Assembly: GCF_004519305.1 (NCBI RefSeq)
Contig: NZ_SOZA01000019.1
Location: 32,169-96,168 of the forward strand
DNA from: Pseudomonas sp. RIT623
GTDB taxonomy: Bacteria > Pseudomonadota > Gammaproteobacteria > Pseudomonadales > Pseudomonadaceae
Direction: 5' to 3'
Length of the DNA stretch: 64,000 bases
Of this stretch, positions 1 through 8,824 are shown in pieces. The stretch's first letter is position 1, and every line of letters starts with the position of its first letter. The position numbers were made by a program, and so were the translations under genes. The notes below the pieces were generated by a model. It made no database searches. It was given only the letters and a program-made list of their open reading frames with translations, and was not told the origin of the DNA.

Positions 1-716
1 CGCAGTACCTGGCTCCAGGTCGCGTTTTCCTGGTGGCGGTAGTCGGCGATCACCGCGATGAACCGGGTCTCGGCCTCGATAGCGGCAAACGGAATGAACT
101 TGAATTGCCCGGGGCGTAGCAGGTAGTCGTCATCACGAATGTAGGTGCTGCGCAGCACCTTGGCGGGGGTCTTTTCCAACAGCTCATAAATGCTGTTGCG
201 CAGCAGCGAGTCGTCGCGCAGTTGCAGGATCTTGATGGCCATTGGGGTGGCGGCCAGCTCGGGGGCCACTGTGGTTGCACGCGGTAAGGTCAGCACTACA
301 TCCGAGTCTTCGTAGTGGCCCGGCGTGTTTTCCTCCAAGGGAGAGCGAGCCGGCTCATCGGCTTCGTCCTCTGGTAGTTCGACGGGCGAGATGGCCGGGA
401 ATTGCTCGTGAAGAAACTCGAGCAGGGTCCCGACTTTCTCGGTCAGGGCATAGGGGTCGGCCGCGCTCAAGCTGACTGCGTAGGGGCTGGGCTCCAGGCT
501 GCTTTCTTGCTCAGTCGCTGCTTGCAGGCTGTTGGGGTTGCTGTTGAGCGTGGGGCTGGCGTTGATGCTGAACGCGATTTCGGTGGGCTGATCCTTGGTC
601 GCGCCGACGGGTATTGAGGGGTCCAACGCCACTTGGCCCATTTTGCTCAGGGCGGTGCAGCCCGAGAGCCCGATCAGTGTTGCCAGAAGGCCGGCCGTGA
701 GTGAATGACGCGTCAT
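1..716 (-). CDS. tssJ: Type VI secretion lipoprotein TssJ, 3' end outside window
   Basis: This is the outer-membrane lipoprotein that anchors the TssLM membrane complex of the T6SS. The 238 visible residues start with a lipoprotein signal; the lipobox LSGC gives Cys20 as the lipidated residue. The part that resembles the TssJ beta-sandwich (IKILQLRDDSLL, then LLRPGQFKFIP) only begins near residue 150. It is preceded by a Ser/Pro/Glu-rich stretch (about 40-130) that is not usual in this 150-180 residue family. The ATG overlaps the stop of the upstream FHA gene (ATGA at 713-716), so translation is probably coupled. The C-terminus lies before base 1. Confidence 0.8.
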   Translation of the reverse strand, partial: MTRHSLTAGLLATLIGLSGCTALSKMGQVALDPSIPVGATKDQPTEIAFSINASPTLNSNPNSLQAATEQESSLEPSPYAVSLSAADPYALTEKVGTLLEFLHEQFPAISPVELPEDEADEPARSPLEENTPGHYEDSDVVLTLPRATTVAPELAATPMAIKILQLRDDSLLRNSIYELLEKTPAKVLRSTYIRDDDYLLRPGQFKFIPFAAIEAETRFIAVIADYRHQENATWSQVL

Positions 717-1270
717 GAGCGTTCTCCTACGATCAGGCGATCCAGCGGGTTCTCTTGCACTGGCCGTGTCACTGCTTCCAGGGCAGCCAAGGGATCGTTG
801 CCCATACCCGGATCGAAGGCCGAGTAGATCTCAGCGACTTCTGGAGCCGCCGTGGGCTTGGGCAGCCAACGCTGCGCGGGTGTGTCCAGGATGAGTCGGT
901 CGAGCACCCGCAAGTCTGTGTTGAACAACTCTTCCAGCGAACGGGCATCAGCTTGTGAAAGCTGGGCCAGCAGTCGATAAGCGCCAACACGTAGCCGGTC
1001 ACCCTCGAGCAACCGCCTGGGTGACAGCGGCCCCAGGCTATCGAGGTTGTCGTTCAAGTAGGTGCGCTCGCAGCGGTCGATCACGCAGAAGCCGCCTTCG
1101 ATCCAGCGGATCTCGCAATGGATCGGCGCCACGCCCTGTTCACGATCATTGATCAGCCACGTGGCTCCCGCGCTGCCGACGGTGCCGCCTGCACGATCGA
1201 ATTCGTGCCGGGCGGTAACGTTGTGCTGCAACTGGTCGAGGTTGGTGATGCTCAAGATCAAAGTGCTCAT
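713..1270 (-). CDS. T6SS-associated FHA-domain protein (TagH-like, short)
   Basis: The 185-residue protein has an N-terminal forkhead-associated fold, seen in residues about 5-105. It carries the glycine-rich GGTVGSAG turn and the PIHCEIRW strand, where the usual FHA S-x-x-H is replaced by P-I-H. FHA proteins of T6SS loci (TagH/Fha) are phosphothreonine readers that control assembly. Family members often exceed 400 residues, so this is an FHA domain plus a short tail. ATGA overlaps join it to tssG upstream and tssJ downstream, placing it inside the structural operon. The role is inferred from domain and position. Confidence 0.7.
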   Translation of the reverse strand: MSTLILSITNLDQLQHNVTARHEFDRAGGTVGSAGATWLINDREQGVAPIHCEIRWIEGGFCVIDRCERTYLNDNLDSLGPLSPRRLLEGDRLRVGAYRLLAQLSQADARSLEELFNTDLRVLDRLILDTPAQRWLPKPTAAPEVAEIYSAFDPGMGNDPLAALEAVTRPVQENPLDRLIVGERS

Positions 1271-2283
1271 GAGCGCCCCCGGAACCGCACGACGGGGCTG
1301 ATCTGGCCGTGGCGGTCATCGACGAAGCTGGTCCAGCCCAATTGGGCGCCACGGCTGGGGTGCAGACAAAAGGGCGACAGCGCGTGCTGCTTCAGCCGCA
1401 GCTCCAGGTCGTAGGCCAAGCCGTCGCGCAACAGAAAGTCGATCAGGGCACGCAAGCGGTTGAAGTTGATGCCGCTGGGCAACAGGTCACGCAGCTGTGC
1501 CTGGTCGAGCTCGCTGATCACGATGGTGAACTTGCTGCTGCGAGTCCGCGTGCGACTGCCAACCAGGAAGGAATTGCCCAGCTCACCATTGCTGCGGCCA
1601 AGGCTTACCTGTTGCTGGATGGTCGTAGGTACCGAGCGGGTTTCGAACTCGCGAATCTGTACCTGCTTCAGGTCGAAGCAGTGCGCGATGATGCCGGCGA
1701 CGGTGCCCGGTGCGCGGCTGCGGCTCGCGATAACACCCGCGAAGCTGAGCAGCCGGCTCCAGGGCAACGCCGTGTCGCCGCGCAGCTGTTTGTCATTCAA
1801 CCCGAGCAGGGCAAAGATGTACTGGGAGAACCCATCGCGGGCACCCGGCTGGAAACGAATGTAATAGCGGTACTTGCGCCAGATGCGGTGTAGCAGGCTG
1901 AGCAGATAGTGATTGAAGAAGTCGAAGAACGCCGGTCGCACGCCGATACCCTGTGCATGCTCGTATGCCACCTGCTCCAGGTAGTAGGAAGGCAAAGGCG
2001 AATCAGTGCCGTGCAGGCCCATGAACGTGGCGCATACGCGATAGCGATCTTGTGCCTCGGGCATGCGTTCGGCCTTGCAGATGTCCGAAGCGGGGAAGCT
2101 CAGCCGCGGGTCGCTGCCAAGTCGAACGCGCAAGCGGGCCTCTTCGCTGGGCCAGCGGGGTTCAAGATCGTCTCCGTGAAGCCCGTGAAGGCGCTCGAGC
2201 AGTTGGTAGAAGTTGTACCGGTGCGCGCCCGCGAGCAATTTGTCGGCTAGATCAGCGGCTGCTTGCCGGTCTGGATGGGCCAT
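1267..2283 (-). CDS. tssG: Type VI secretion baseplate subunit TssG
   Basis: TssG is a wedge component of the T6SS baseplate, forming a complex with TssE, TssF and TssK. The 338-residue protein matches the family length and has the typical N-terminal YNFYQLLERLHG and the middle FFDFFNHYLLSLLHRIW segment. The start was put at the ATG at 2283 because MAHPDRQAAADL leads directly into the conserved region. It overlaps the end of tssF by 37 bp. A longer reading frame up to 2472 is only tssF read in another frame. The stop overlaps the FHA start (ATGA). Confidence 0.9.
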   Translation of the reverse strand: MAHPDRQAAADLADKLLAGAHRYNFYQLLERLHGLHGDDLEPRWPSEEARLRVRLGSDPRLSFPASDICKAERMPEAQDRYRVCATFMGLHGTDSPLPSYYLEQVAYEHAQGIGVRPAFFDFFNHYLLSLLHRIWRKYRYYIRFQPGARDGFSQYIFALLGLNDKQLRGDTALPWSRLLSFAGVIASRSRAPGTVAGIIAHCFDLKQVQIREFETRSVPTTIQQQVSLGRSNGELGNSFLVGSRTRTRSSKFTIVISELDQAQLRDLLPSGINFNRLRALIDFLLRDGLAYDLELRLKQHALSPFCLHPSRGAQLGWTSFVDDRHGQISPVVRFRGRS

Positions 2284-4013
2284 GTGTAGTGCTCGTTGTT
2301 GGTGATGTTGATCACTTCCAGTTGATGGAAGGAATTGATGCTGGCGTACAAGGCGAAGAAGTGCGCCAGCACGCAGCCGAACAGGTACAGGTCGCCTTCG
2401 CAGAGGAATGCGGCCTGGTCGAGCTTCAGTTGCGTGCGCAGGCCACGAATGGGCTGTCCTTTGATCAGCCAATCCAGAGGCGCCGTTTGGATATCCCGAA
2501 TGCCGTCGAGGCGTTTGCGGGTGGTGCGTGTCTGCTGGATGTCGTGCAAGGCCGCGAAGTCATAGGCGCGAATAACCGCCTTCAATGGCTCGGTCGAGAG
2601 CAGCGACAAGTAGTTGAGCGACATGTTGGAGATCAAGGCCCATTGCAACTGGCCGTCCAGCACCGGCCGATAGGGGCGGGTCGGTGCACAGATATTGGTG
2701 TAGGTGGTCAGCGCCGGGGTGACTTCGCAGAGCACATTGATGTCGTCGATGCCCAGAGCCAGGGGCAGGTCGCGGTTGGTGCAAGTCAGGTCGATGGACG
2801 CCGTTTCCAGCTCACCGATATAGGTATTGGCGTCGGCACGCACGAAGGCGATGCGATGCGTGACGCCATCACCGCGCAGTGAGTCTTCGAGGGTGTAGCG
2901 GTAGTACAGCGCCGTGCGCCCTTGAACGTGCTCGATCTCGTGGGCGAAGGATTCGAAGGGGCGGAAGGTTCGCAGGTGCTTACCGGTACTTCCGTCGCTT
3001 GTCGTACGGGTGCTGATCACCTGATCGACACTGAAGATTTCGTAGGCGTGACGCTCGGCGCCTTTGGGTGTGAGCTCGGCCTGGGCGGCCTCGTTGGAGA
3101 GATCAATGGGCTCGGCGCTGTGCTTGAACAGGTTTACCGCAGGGGCGCAGAACAGGTTGAAATCCGCTTTGCCAATGCGTAGCGAGTCTGGTAGTTGACG
3201 GGTGAAGTGGAATTCCACGCCGACCTGCTGAGTCGTCTGATCAGGCCAGATCTTCTCCAGGCCCGTCAGGGCGAAGAAGTGAAAGCGCTCAGGAAAAATG
3301 AAGTATTCCTGCAGGATCCGGTAACCGTCGAAGACGTTCTGCGGATAAGGCAGCAAAGCGTCGTCCGGGCTGAAACCTGGGAAAACGATGCTGCTGGCCG
3401 GCAGCCGGCGAGCCTGACCATTGATGGTCACGCTGACATGGCTGAGATAGTGAGCGATCCAGAGGTACAGCGTGCGCGCTGTTCGGGTGGTACCGCTCAG
3501 GTGAAAGTCGAGGCTGGTGCATTCGAGCGTGTTCAATGGGCGCTCGACCAAGGTGCGTAGGTCGATGCGAACCACTGAACTGTCGAGCGTTTGAGTTGAG
3601 CCCACCGCGTCGATCTCGAACGGGTGAATGTCCACGGCGGTACAGGTGCGGAACTCACAGGGAATTCCATCGACAGGCTTGGAGAGCAGGCGTGCCCCCC
3701 TTGGCACGCGTTGCGACTGGCTGAGCGCCTGTTTGCGCGGTGTGAACTGGATGATCGTGGCACTTGGCAGCGGGCGAAGGTAGTTGGGCCACAGCAGCTG
3801 CAACATGGGGTGCGTCAGCTCTGGGAGGTCGTCCTCCAACTTGAGGCGCAGCTTGGCCGTCAGGAACGCGAAGGCCTCCATCAAGCGCTCGACATCGGGG
3901 TCGCTGCCACCCTTGCCCAGCAGGCGGGCAAGTTGTGGATTGTCCTGGGCGAAGTCGTTCCCCAGTTCATGGAGGTAGCGCAGCTCTTCGCTGAATCGAT
4001 CCTTGAGCGACAT
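2247..4013 (-). CDS. tssF: Type VI secretion baseplate subunit TssF
   Basis: TssF is the largest wedge protein of the T6SS baseplate and works with TssG, TssE and TssK in the cytoplasm. At 588 residues the length is normal. The N-terminus SLKDRFSEELRYLHELG followed by FAQDNPQLARLLG is the family signature, and LLWPNYLRPLPSATIIQF is also conserved. The gene lies 3 bp after tssE and runs into tssG, so it is co-transcribed. No defects are visible. Confidence 0.93.
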   Translation of the reverse strand: MSLKDRFSEELRYLHELGNDFAQDNPQLARLLGKGGSDPDVERLMEAFAFLTAKLRLKLEDDLPELTHPMLQLLWPNYLRPLPSATIIQFTPRKQALSQSQRVPRGARLLSKPVDGIPCEFRTCTAVDIHPFEIDAVGSTQTLDSSVVRIDLRTLVERPLNTLECTSLDFHLSGTTRTARTLYLWIAHYLSHVSVTINGQARRLPASSIVFPGFSPDDALLPYPQNVFDGYRILQEYFIFPERFHFFALTGLEKIWPDQTTQQVGVEFHFTRQLPDSLRIGKADFNLFCAPAVNLFKHSAEPIDLSNEAAQAELTPKGAERHAYEIFSVDQVISTRTTSDGSTGKHLRTFRPFESFAHEIEHVQGRTALYYRYTLEDSLRGDGVTHRIAFVRADANTYIGELETASIDLTCTNRDLPLALGIDDINVLCEVTPALTTYTNICAPTRPYRPVLDGQLQWALISNMSLNYLSLLSTEPLKAVIRAYDFAALHDIQQTRTTRKRLDGIRDIQTAPLDWLIKGQPIRGLRTQLKLDQAAFLCEGDLYLFGCVLAHFFALYASINSFHQLEVINITNNEHYTWPIQTGKQPLI

Positions 4014-4016
4014 CGA

Positions 4017-4427
4017 TCACCTCACTTGGGTATGGCGGTTATGGCCGTTGACCAGCAGCTCCAGTTGCAACTGCTCCGTGTGGTTATTCACCTGCACGTG
4101 GCAGTCCAGCCTGAAATGCAGCTCCTGAGGGGCGTGACAGTCGGGCACGGCCTTGAGTGAACGCACCTGCACGCGAGGCTCGAAACGCTGGATGGTGCGG
4201 CGTATGTCGGCGCTCACTTGTTTCAGGAGGTCGCCACTGCTGACGTCATGCCCGTTGAAATCGCGCAGGCCCAGCTCAGGGCTGCTCTGTGAGCAACCCT
4301 GGCGAGCGTTGAGCAGCGTTTCCAAGTGGCGCTTGATGGCGGCGAACTTGTGGGATGCGTTCTCTTGCCTGGACGGCGCCCGGATCACGGACTGATCGGC
4401 AACCAATCGATCGAAAAATCCGCTCAT
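4017..4427 (-). CDS. tssE: Type VI secretion baseplate subunit TssE (gp25-like)
   Basis: This is the T4 gp25-like baseplate protein from which the contractile sheath is nucleated. The 136-residue protein begins MSGFFDRLV, and HLETLLNARQG plus LGLRDFNG match gp25/TssE family positions. The start at 4427 was chosen because its ATG overlaps the tssC stop as ATGA. The longer frame upstream is antisense-like readthrough of tssC. It belongs to the tssB-C-E-F-G order typical of T6SS operons. Confidence 0.9.
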   Translation of the reverse strand: MSGFFDRLVADQSVIRAPSRQENASHKFAAIKRHLETLLNARQGCSQSSPELGLRDFNGHDVSSGDLLKQVSADIRRTIQRFEPRVQVRSLKAVPDCHAPQELHFRLDCHVQVNNHTEQLQLELLVNGHNRHTQVR

Positions 4428-5914
4428 TGGGTGTCGAGCCGGCCTACCAGCGATATCTCGAAGTTCGCGCCCATGTATTTGAAGTGCGGGCGCACGGCGA
4501 GCGAAACCTGGTACCAACCCGGATCGCCGGCAACGTCTGAAACCTCGACCTTTGCAGCACGTAGGGGACGGCGGCTGCGCACGTCGGCCGAGGGATTTTC
4601 CTGGTCGGCGACGTACTGCTTGATCCATTTGTTCAGCTCGGACTCAAGGTCGCGACGTTCCTTCCAGCTGCCGATCTGCTCGCGTTGCAGCACCTTGATG
4701 TAATGGGCCAGCCGGTTGACGATGAACAGGTACGGCAACTGTGTGCCCAGCTTGTAGTTGGTTTGAGCCTGCAAGCCTTCCGGGGTCTTGGGGAAGTTCT
4801 TGGGTTTCTGTACCGAATTGGCCGAGAAGAACGCGGCGTTGTCGCTGTCCTTGCGCATGGTCAGCGCAATGAAGCCTTCTTCGGCCAGCTCGAATTCCTT
4901 GCGGTCGGAAATCAGCACCTCGGTAGGGATCTTCGCTTGCAACTGCCCAAGCGCCTCGTAGAGATGCACCGGCAGATCCTCCACGGCGCCACCGGACTGC
5001 GGGCCGATGATGTTCGGGCACCAGCGGTAGCGGGCAAAGCTGTCGTTGATGCAGCTGGCCAGCAGGAAGGCGGAATTGCCCCACAGGTAATTGTCGTGTC
5101 GCCCGTCGATGCTTTCTTCGTAGTTGAAGCTTTTGATCGGCTGTTCCTGGGGGTGGTAGGCCGAGCGAAGCATGAAGCGTGGCCCGGTCAGCGCAGTGTG
5201 GCGGGCATCTTCGCTTTCGCGGAAGGCGCGCCATTTGGCATGTCGCGGACCTGCGAAAATGTCTTTGATTTCCTTCAGATTGGGCAGCTCTTCAAAGCTG
5301 CTCAGATTGAAGAAGTCGGGGGAGGGGGCGGCCAGGAACGGGGCATGCGACATGGCGCCCACGGAGGCCATGTAGCTCAGTAACTTGATGTCTGGCGAAG
5401 AGGGGCCGAAGTTGTAGTTGCCCAGCATGGCCGCCACCGGCTCACCACCGAACTGCCCATAGCCTGCGGTGTAAACATGTTTGTACATACCGCTGCAGGT
5501 GATATCGGCGGCATTGTCGAAATCGTCGAGCAAGTCTTCTTTGCTGACATGCAGGACTTCAAGCTTGATGTTCTCGCGGAAGTCCGTGCGGTCCACCAGG
5601 AGTTTGAGGCTGCGCCACGAGGATTCGAGCGCCTGGAATGCCGGTTGATGAAGAATGGCATCCATTTGCTTGCTGAGCACTCGATCCAGCTCTGCAATCA
5701 TTTGGTCGACGCGGTGTTTATTGATTAATTGATCTGGGGCATCGCTTTTGAGTATTTCTGCAATAAAGGCCGATACGCCTTGACGAGCCACTTGATAGCC
5801 CTCTTGAGCGGGCACTAGTTTTGTTTCCGCCATGATCTGATCGAGCAAGGTGGCATGGCTCAATGTCTCGCCAGATAGTTCTGCGGCGAGTGAGGTGCTG
5901 GTTGGCTTTGGCAT
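4424..5914 (-). CDS. tssC: Type VI secretion contractile sheath large subunit TssC (VipB)
   Basis: TssC and TssB form the contractile sheath around the Hcp tube. The 496-residue protein shows the conserved core: SWRSLKLLVDRTDF, PFLAAPSPDFF, FARYRWCPNIIGPQSGG and LAHYIKVLQREQIGSWK. The start at 5914 is 16 bp after tssB and is preceded by a GGAG. An in-frame upstream ATG at 5953 would overlap tssB and lacks support. Length is normal and no lesion is visible. Confidence 0.95.
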   Translation of the reverse strand: MPKPTSTSLAAELSGETLSHATLLDQIMAETKLVPAQEGYQVARQGVSAFIAEILKSDAPDQLINKHRVDQMIAELDRVLSKQMDAILHQPAFQALESSWRSLKLLVDRTDFRENIKLEVLHVSKEDLLDDFDNAADITCSGMYKHVYTAGYGQFGGEPVAAMLGNYNFGPSSPDIKLLSYMASVGAMSHAPFLAAPSPDFFNLSSFEELPNLKEIKDIFAGPRHAKWRAFRESEDARHTALTGPRFMLRSAYHPQEQPIKSFNYEESIDGRHDNYLWGNSAFLLASCINDSFARYRWCPNIIGPQSGGAVEDLPVHLYEALGQLQAKIPTEVLISDRKEFELAEEGFIALTMRKDSDNAAFFSANSVQKPKNFPKTPEGLQAQTNYKLGTQLPYLFIVNRLAHYIKVLQREQIGSWKERRDLESELNKWIKQYVADQENPSADVRSRRPLRAAKVEVSDVAGDPGWYQVSLAVRPHFKYMGANFEISLVGRLDTQ

Positions 5915-5930
5915 GGGACGCTCCGTTGTC

Positions 5931-6434
5931 TCAGTCTTCTTTTGGCGCCTCAAGCACCAGGTTCAATTCTTCGGCGAGTTGTTTGCGGGCCTGCTCGTTG
6001 CTCAACAGGTGCTGCAATTGCTTGCGGAAAGCGGGCACGTTGCCCAGCGGGCCTTTCAGTGCCACCAGCGCCTCACGCAGCTCCAGAAGCTTGCTGAGCT
6101 CTGGTACTTGGCGGGCGATGCCGTCTGGCCCGAAGTCATTGAACGATCTGAACTGCAGGTTGACCGCCAGCTCCGCGTCGGCGGCCGTGCTGAGCATGGA
6201 AGGTACCGACACGGCCAAGCTGACATCGGCGTCGTTCAACACGTTGTTGAAGGTGTGTTTATCTATACGCATGACCGATCGGTCTTCCAGCGCACGGGTG
6301 TCATCCAGGCCGAAGTCGCCCATTACCAACATCTTGTGCGGCAGCTCTACTTCGGCCTGTTCATCGCCGGTGGCGGGTACGTATTTGATGTTGATGCGTT
6401 CTTTGGGTGCAACCGACCCTGTGGATTTGGCCAT
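5931..6434 (-). CDS. tssB: Type VI secretion contractile sheath small subunit TssB (VipA)
   Basis: This is the small sheath protein that pairs with TssC. The 167-residue product has the family features RINIKYVP near the start and LPHKMLVMGDFG, then the LLELREALVALKGPLGN region near the C-terminus. It is the first gene of the minus-strand operon, and the start has a GGAGAG upstream. The promoter must lie in the AT-rich region 6435-6747 shared with vasI. No hcp or vgrG gene is in the window. Confidence 0.94.
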   Translation of the reverse strand: MAKSTGSVAPKERINIKYVPATGDEQAEVELPHKMLVMGDFGLDDTRALEDRSVMRIDKHTFNNVLNDADVSLAVSVPSMLSTAADAELAVNLQFRSFNDFGPDGIARQVPELSKLLELREALVALKGPLGNVPAFRKQLQHLLSNEQARKQLAEELNLVLEAPKED

Positions 6435-6747
6435 CGCAGAATCTCTCCGTGTTCTTAAGAATTGTCCGTATTGGGTTTTTAGTTACAGATTAGTATGTGG
6501 GAAGATTCCTATTTATTTGTCTGATGTATAAACAAAGTGCGGGATTGGTTGTGCGTCGCGTAAAAACATTGCACTTGGTTTTGTCATATCGTCGAGTGTG
6601 AAAATGTTAAAAAATATTTTTTTGTTTGTTGCTGTTCCGATGGGCTAGGCTCTTGCCGTTTGCGGGAATTTGAGTGCCTGAGAGGGCTGTTTCAGATTCA
6701 CTAATTTGAATAGGTCATATGCGCCGTATGAAAGGTATTTACTTGCG
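6435..6747. promoter_or_regulatory. Divergent T6SS promoter region
   Basis: This 313-bp gene-free stretch separates the two divergent T6SS operons and is clearly AT-richer than the flanking genes. An A/T tract near 6608-6630 could bend DNA or bind IHF. It must hold promoters for tssB (minus) and vasI (plus). The exact sites are not certain from the sequence alone. Confidence 0.6.
6642..6657 (+). promoter_or_regulatory. Possible sigma-54 promoter for vasI-tssA-tssM
   Basis: A GG (6643-6644) and a GC (6655-6656) are separated by exactly 10 bp, with TTGC at the -12 side as in the consensus. The -24 side (GGGCTA) matches TGGCAC only partly. An A/T-rich tract upstream and a 90-bp leader before the vasI start are compatible with a sigma-54 promoter. 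This is a single-site pattern match. Confidence 0.35.
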
Positions 6748-7380
6748 ATGCTGGGTAATAAAACTTGTGGCGTAAGTCTTTGGCTGGTGCTCGGGTGCAT
6801 GCCAATACCCGTGTATTCCGATCAGGATTGCTCGCGGATCGTGTCCAACCTTGAGCGTTTGGCGTGTTTTGATGAAGCCGCCGGAACGCCTGCACACTCG
6901 GTGCCCATGCAGTGGTCGCCGCCAGAACAGGACTCCCCCACGGTGCGCCGGGTGCTGACTCACGAAGCAGGACGCCATCCCGACGACCTGGCGTTTCGAC
7001 TCACGCCTGAAGACGACGGGCTGACGATCTCTGCACCTGCAATCGCTTCGACCGCGTCGCATCCCTACCTGGTGATCAGTTGTTTGCAGAACATTTCCAG
7101 GCTGCAACTGGTCACCGCGCAACCCATTGATGCTGGTCGGGTGACGGTGCGATTGCAGGGGGAGCGGAGCACCACCGTCGCAACCCCTTGGCAGGTGACG
7201 GAGAACGGTCAGGTACTCGATGCGGGCCGGGGCTTGCCCGGAATCGAGCAGATCAAGCAACTGATTGGGGCCCATCGCATTCAGGTCCAAAGCGACAACC
7301 GCTCCATTGATGGATTGGTCTTCGATGCTCAAGGCCTGGACCCGCTCATCGACGAGGCGCGCAAAACATGTCGCTGGTAG
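6748..7380 (+). CDS. vasI: T6SS-associated periplasmic protein, VasI/TagO type
   Basis: The 210-residue protein belongs to the T6SS accessory family typified by Vibrio VCA0118. Evidence is a signal peptide (LGNKTCGVSLWLVLGC, cleavage near residue 24) followed by the hallmark DCSRI...ERLACFDE, where Cys and the LACFD segment are conserved. The C-terminal half contains SRLQLV and RVTVRLQGE strands and a final Cys. The ATG at 6748 was preferred over an upstream TTG because it starts the signal peptide and GAAAGG lies before it. Its end overlaps tssA by 13 bp. The precise function in the secretion system is not established. Confidence 0.75.
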   Translation: MLGNKTCGVSLWLVLGCMPIPVYSDQDCSRIVSNLERLACFDEAAGTPAHSVPMQWSPPEQDSPTVRRVLTHEAGRHPDDLAFRLTPEDDGLTISAPAIASTASHPYLVISCLQNISRLQLVTAQPIDAGRVTVRLQGERSTTVATPWQVTENGQVLDAGRGLPGIEQIKQLIGAHRIQVQSDNRSIDGLVFDAQGLDPLIDEARKTCRW

Positions 7381-8819
7381 CAGAGGTCAACGCACAGGAA
7401 ATTACACGGCTGCTCGCACCAATCGATGCGCAGGCACCGGTCGGTCTGTTCGATGTGGAGGACGAAACCTATCAGGCCATTGACCAGGAAATGGTCAAGC
7501 TGGGCGGGCTGCAAGCATCCACCATCGACTGGGCCTATATCGAGGAAGCGTCACGCCAGTATCTGGCGCAGCAGTGCAAGCACTTGCGTATCGTCGCGCA
7601 CCTGAGCGCTGCGTGGCTTCGCAGTGGATGTTGGGAGCGATGGGGTTTTACCTTGGCGTTGCTGGCCGGCATGGTCGAGCGCTATTGGGAGGTTGCGCAT
7701 CCAAAGCCTGGCCCCAAAGGTTTCCTGGGCAAGCGCAAGCTGGTTGGCCTTGTGCTCGACCGCTTGAACGAAGCGCTGCCGCGCCTGGACCGCTACACAT
7801 TCACCCCTGTTCATGCGGCCGTAGCTCAAGAGGCATTGCAGCGCCTGCAACAGCAGCAAGCCGTTGCTCAGTTGGATGGAGCCTTTCTGAATGATGTAGA
7901 TCGACTGCTGCGCAAGCAGGCGGAACAGGCGAGCGGTGCTGGCGAGCCTGCTGCGGCGAAACCGTCGTCGGCGACCACCGAGTCTGCACCGCTGGCCGAG
8001 ATCATTGCCACTCCAATGCCTCGTGTCTCGTTAGGCAGCGAGCGTGAATCACGACGGGCCGTGCTGGCCATGGCCGAGTTGATCAACCAACAAGACCCCT
8101 ACGACCCGACGGGCTACCAGCTACGTCGATTCGGCCTGTGGGCCCATATCCAGGCGGCGCCTCAAATCAAGCAAGGCAATCGCACGGAACTGATGGCGGT
8201 GCCGCTGGATATCGCCAGCGACTATGAAGAGGCGATTGCTGGCACCGCGATCGACGCGGCGTTGCTTCAGCGGATCGAAAAGAGCGTGACGGCCTGCCCC
8301 TTCTGGGTACGCGGCAGTTTCCTCGCGGCCAGTGCGGCGACACGGCTGGCGATGGGGGAGGTAGCTGAGGCAATTCGCGCAGCGACTGCCCGATTCGTCC
8401 AACGCATGCCCGCGCTCCAGCAGTTGTGTTTCAGCGACGGCAGATCGTTCGTGGACGATCAAAGCATGGCTTGGCTCAGAGGCGCAGTTGGGCAAGCGCA
8501 AGCCGAATCTGCCCACGAGTTCGCAGGCCTGCGCGAAGAGTTGGCCGGTCAGTTGGACGCAGGTGGGGTAGAGCCGGTTTTGCTCAAGTTGCAGGCCATG
8601 CAGGCGGACCTTCGTGCTCCGCGTGAGCGCTGCCATACCACCGTCATTGCGGCCGATTTCTTGGCAGCGCGAGGCGTGTCCTGGTTGGCTCAGGACCTGT
8701 GCGCCAGCGTCGCACGGACCATGCAGCACACCACGGCCGCCGTTTGGGAGCCAGAGGTGTTTCAACGACTGCAACATTATGCCTCTGCTCATGTGTTGGC
8801 TGATCAGAACAAGGACTAG
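7368..8819 (+). CDS. tssA: Type VI secretion protein TssA (ImpA N-terminal family)
   Basis: TssA proteins start or cap sheath/tail polymerisation in the cytoplasm. The 483-residue protein begins with an ImpA_N-type domain (residues about 15-180, with the WAYIEEASRQYLAQQCKHL and HPKPGPKGF segments). A Pro/Ala-rich linker follows near 185-225, then a VasJ-like C-terminal region (residues about 230-475, with RRFGLWAHIQAAPQ). It overlaps vasI by 13 bp and lies 5 bp before tssM, so the three form one operon. Confidence 0.88.
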   Translation: MSLVAEVNAQEITRLLAPIDAQAPVGLFDVEDETYQAIDQEMVKLGGLQASTIDWAYIEEASRQYLAQQCKHLRIVAHLSAAWLRSGCWERWGFTLALLAGMVERYWEVAHPKPGPKGFLGKRKLVGLVLDRLNEALPRLDRYTFTPVHAAVAQEALQRLQQQQAVAQLDGAFLNDVDRLLRKQAEQASGAGEPAAAKPSSATTESAPLAEIIATPMPRVSLGSERESRRAVLAMAELINQQDPYDPTGYQLRRFGLWAHIQAAPQIKQGNRTELMAVPLDIASDYEEAIAGTAIDAALLQRIEKSVTACPFWVRGSFLAASAATRLAMGEVAEAIRAATARFVQRMPALQQLCFSDGRSFVDDQSMAWLRGAVGQAQAESAHEFAGLREELAGQLDAGGVEPVLLKLQAMQADLRAPRERCHTTVIAADFLAARGVSWLAQDLCASVARTMQHTTAAVWEPEVFQRLQHYASAHVLADQNKD

Positions 8820-8824
8820 GCCCC

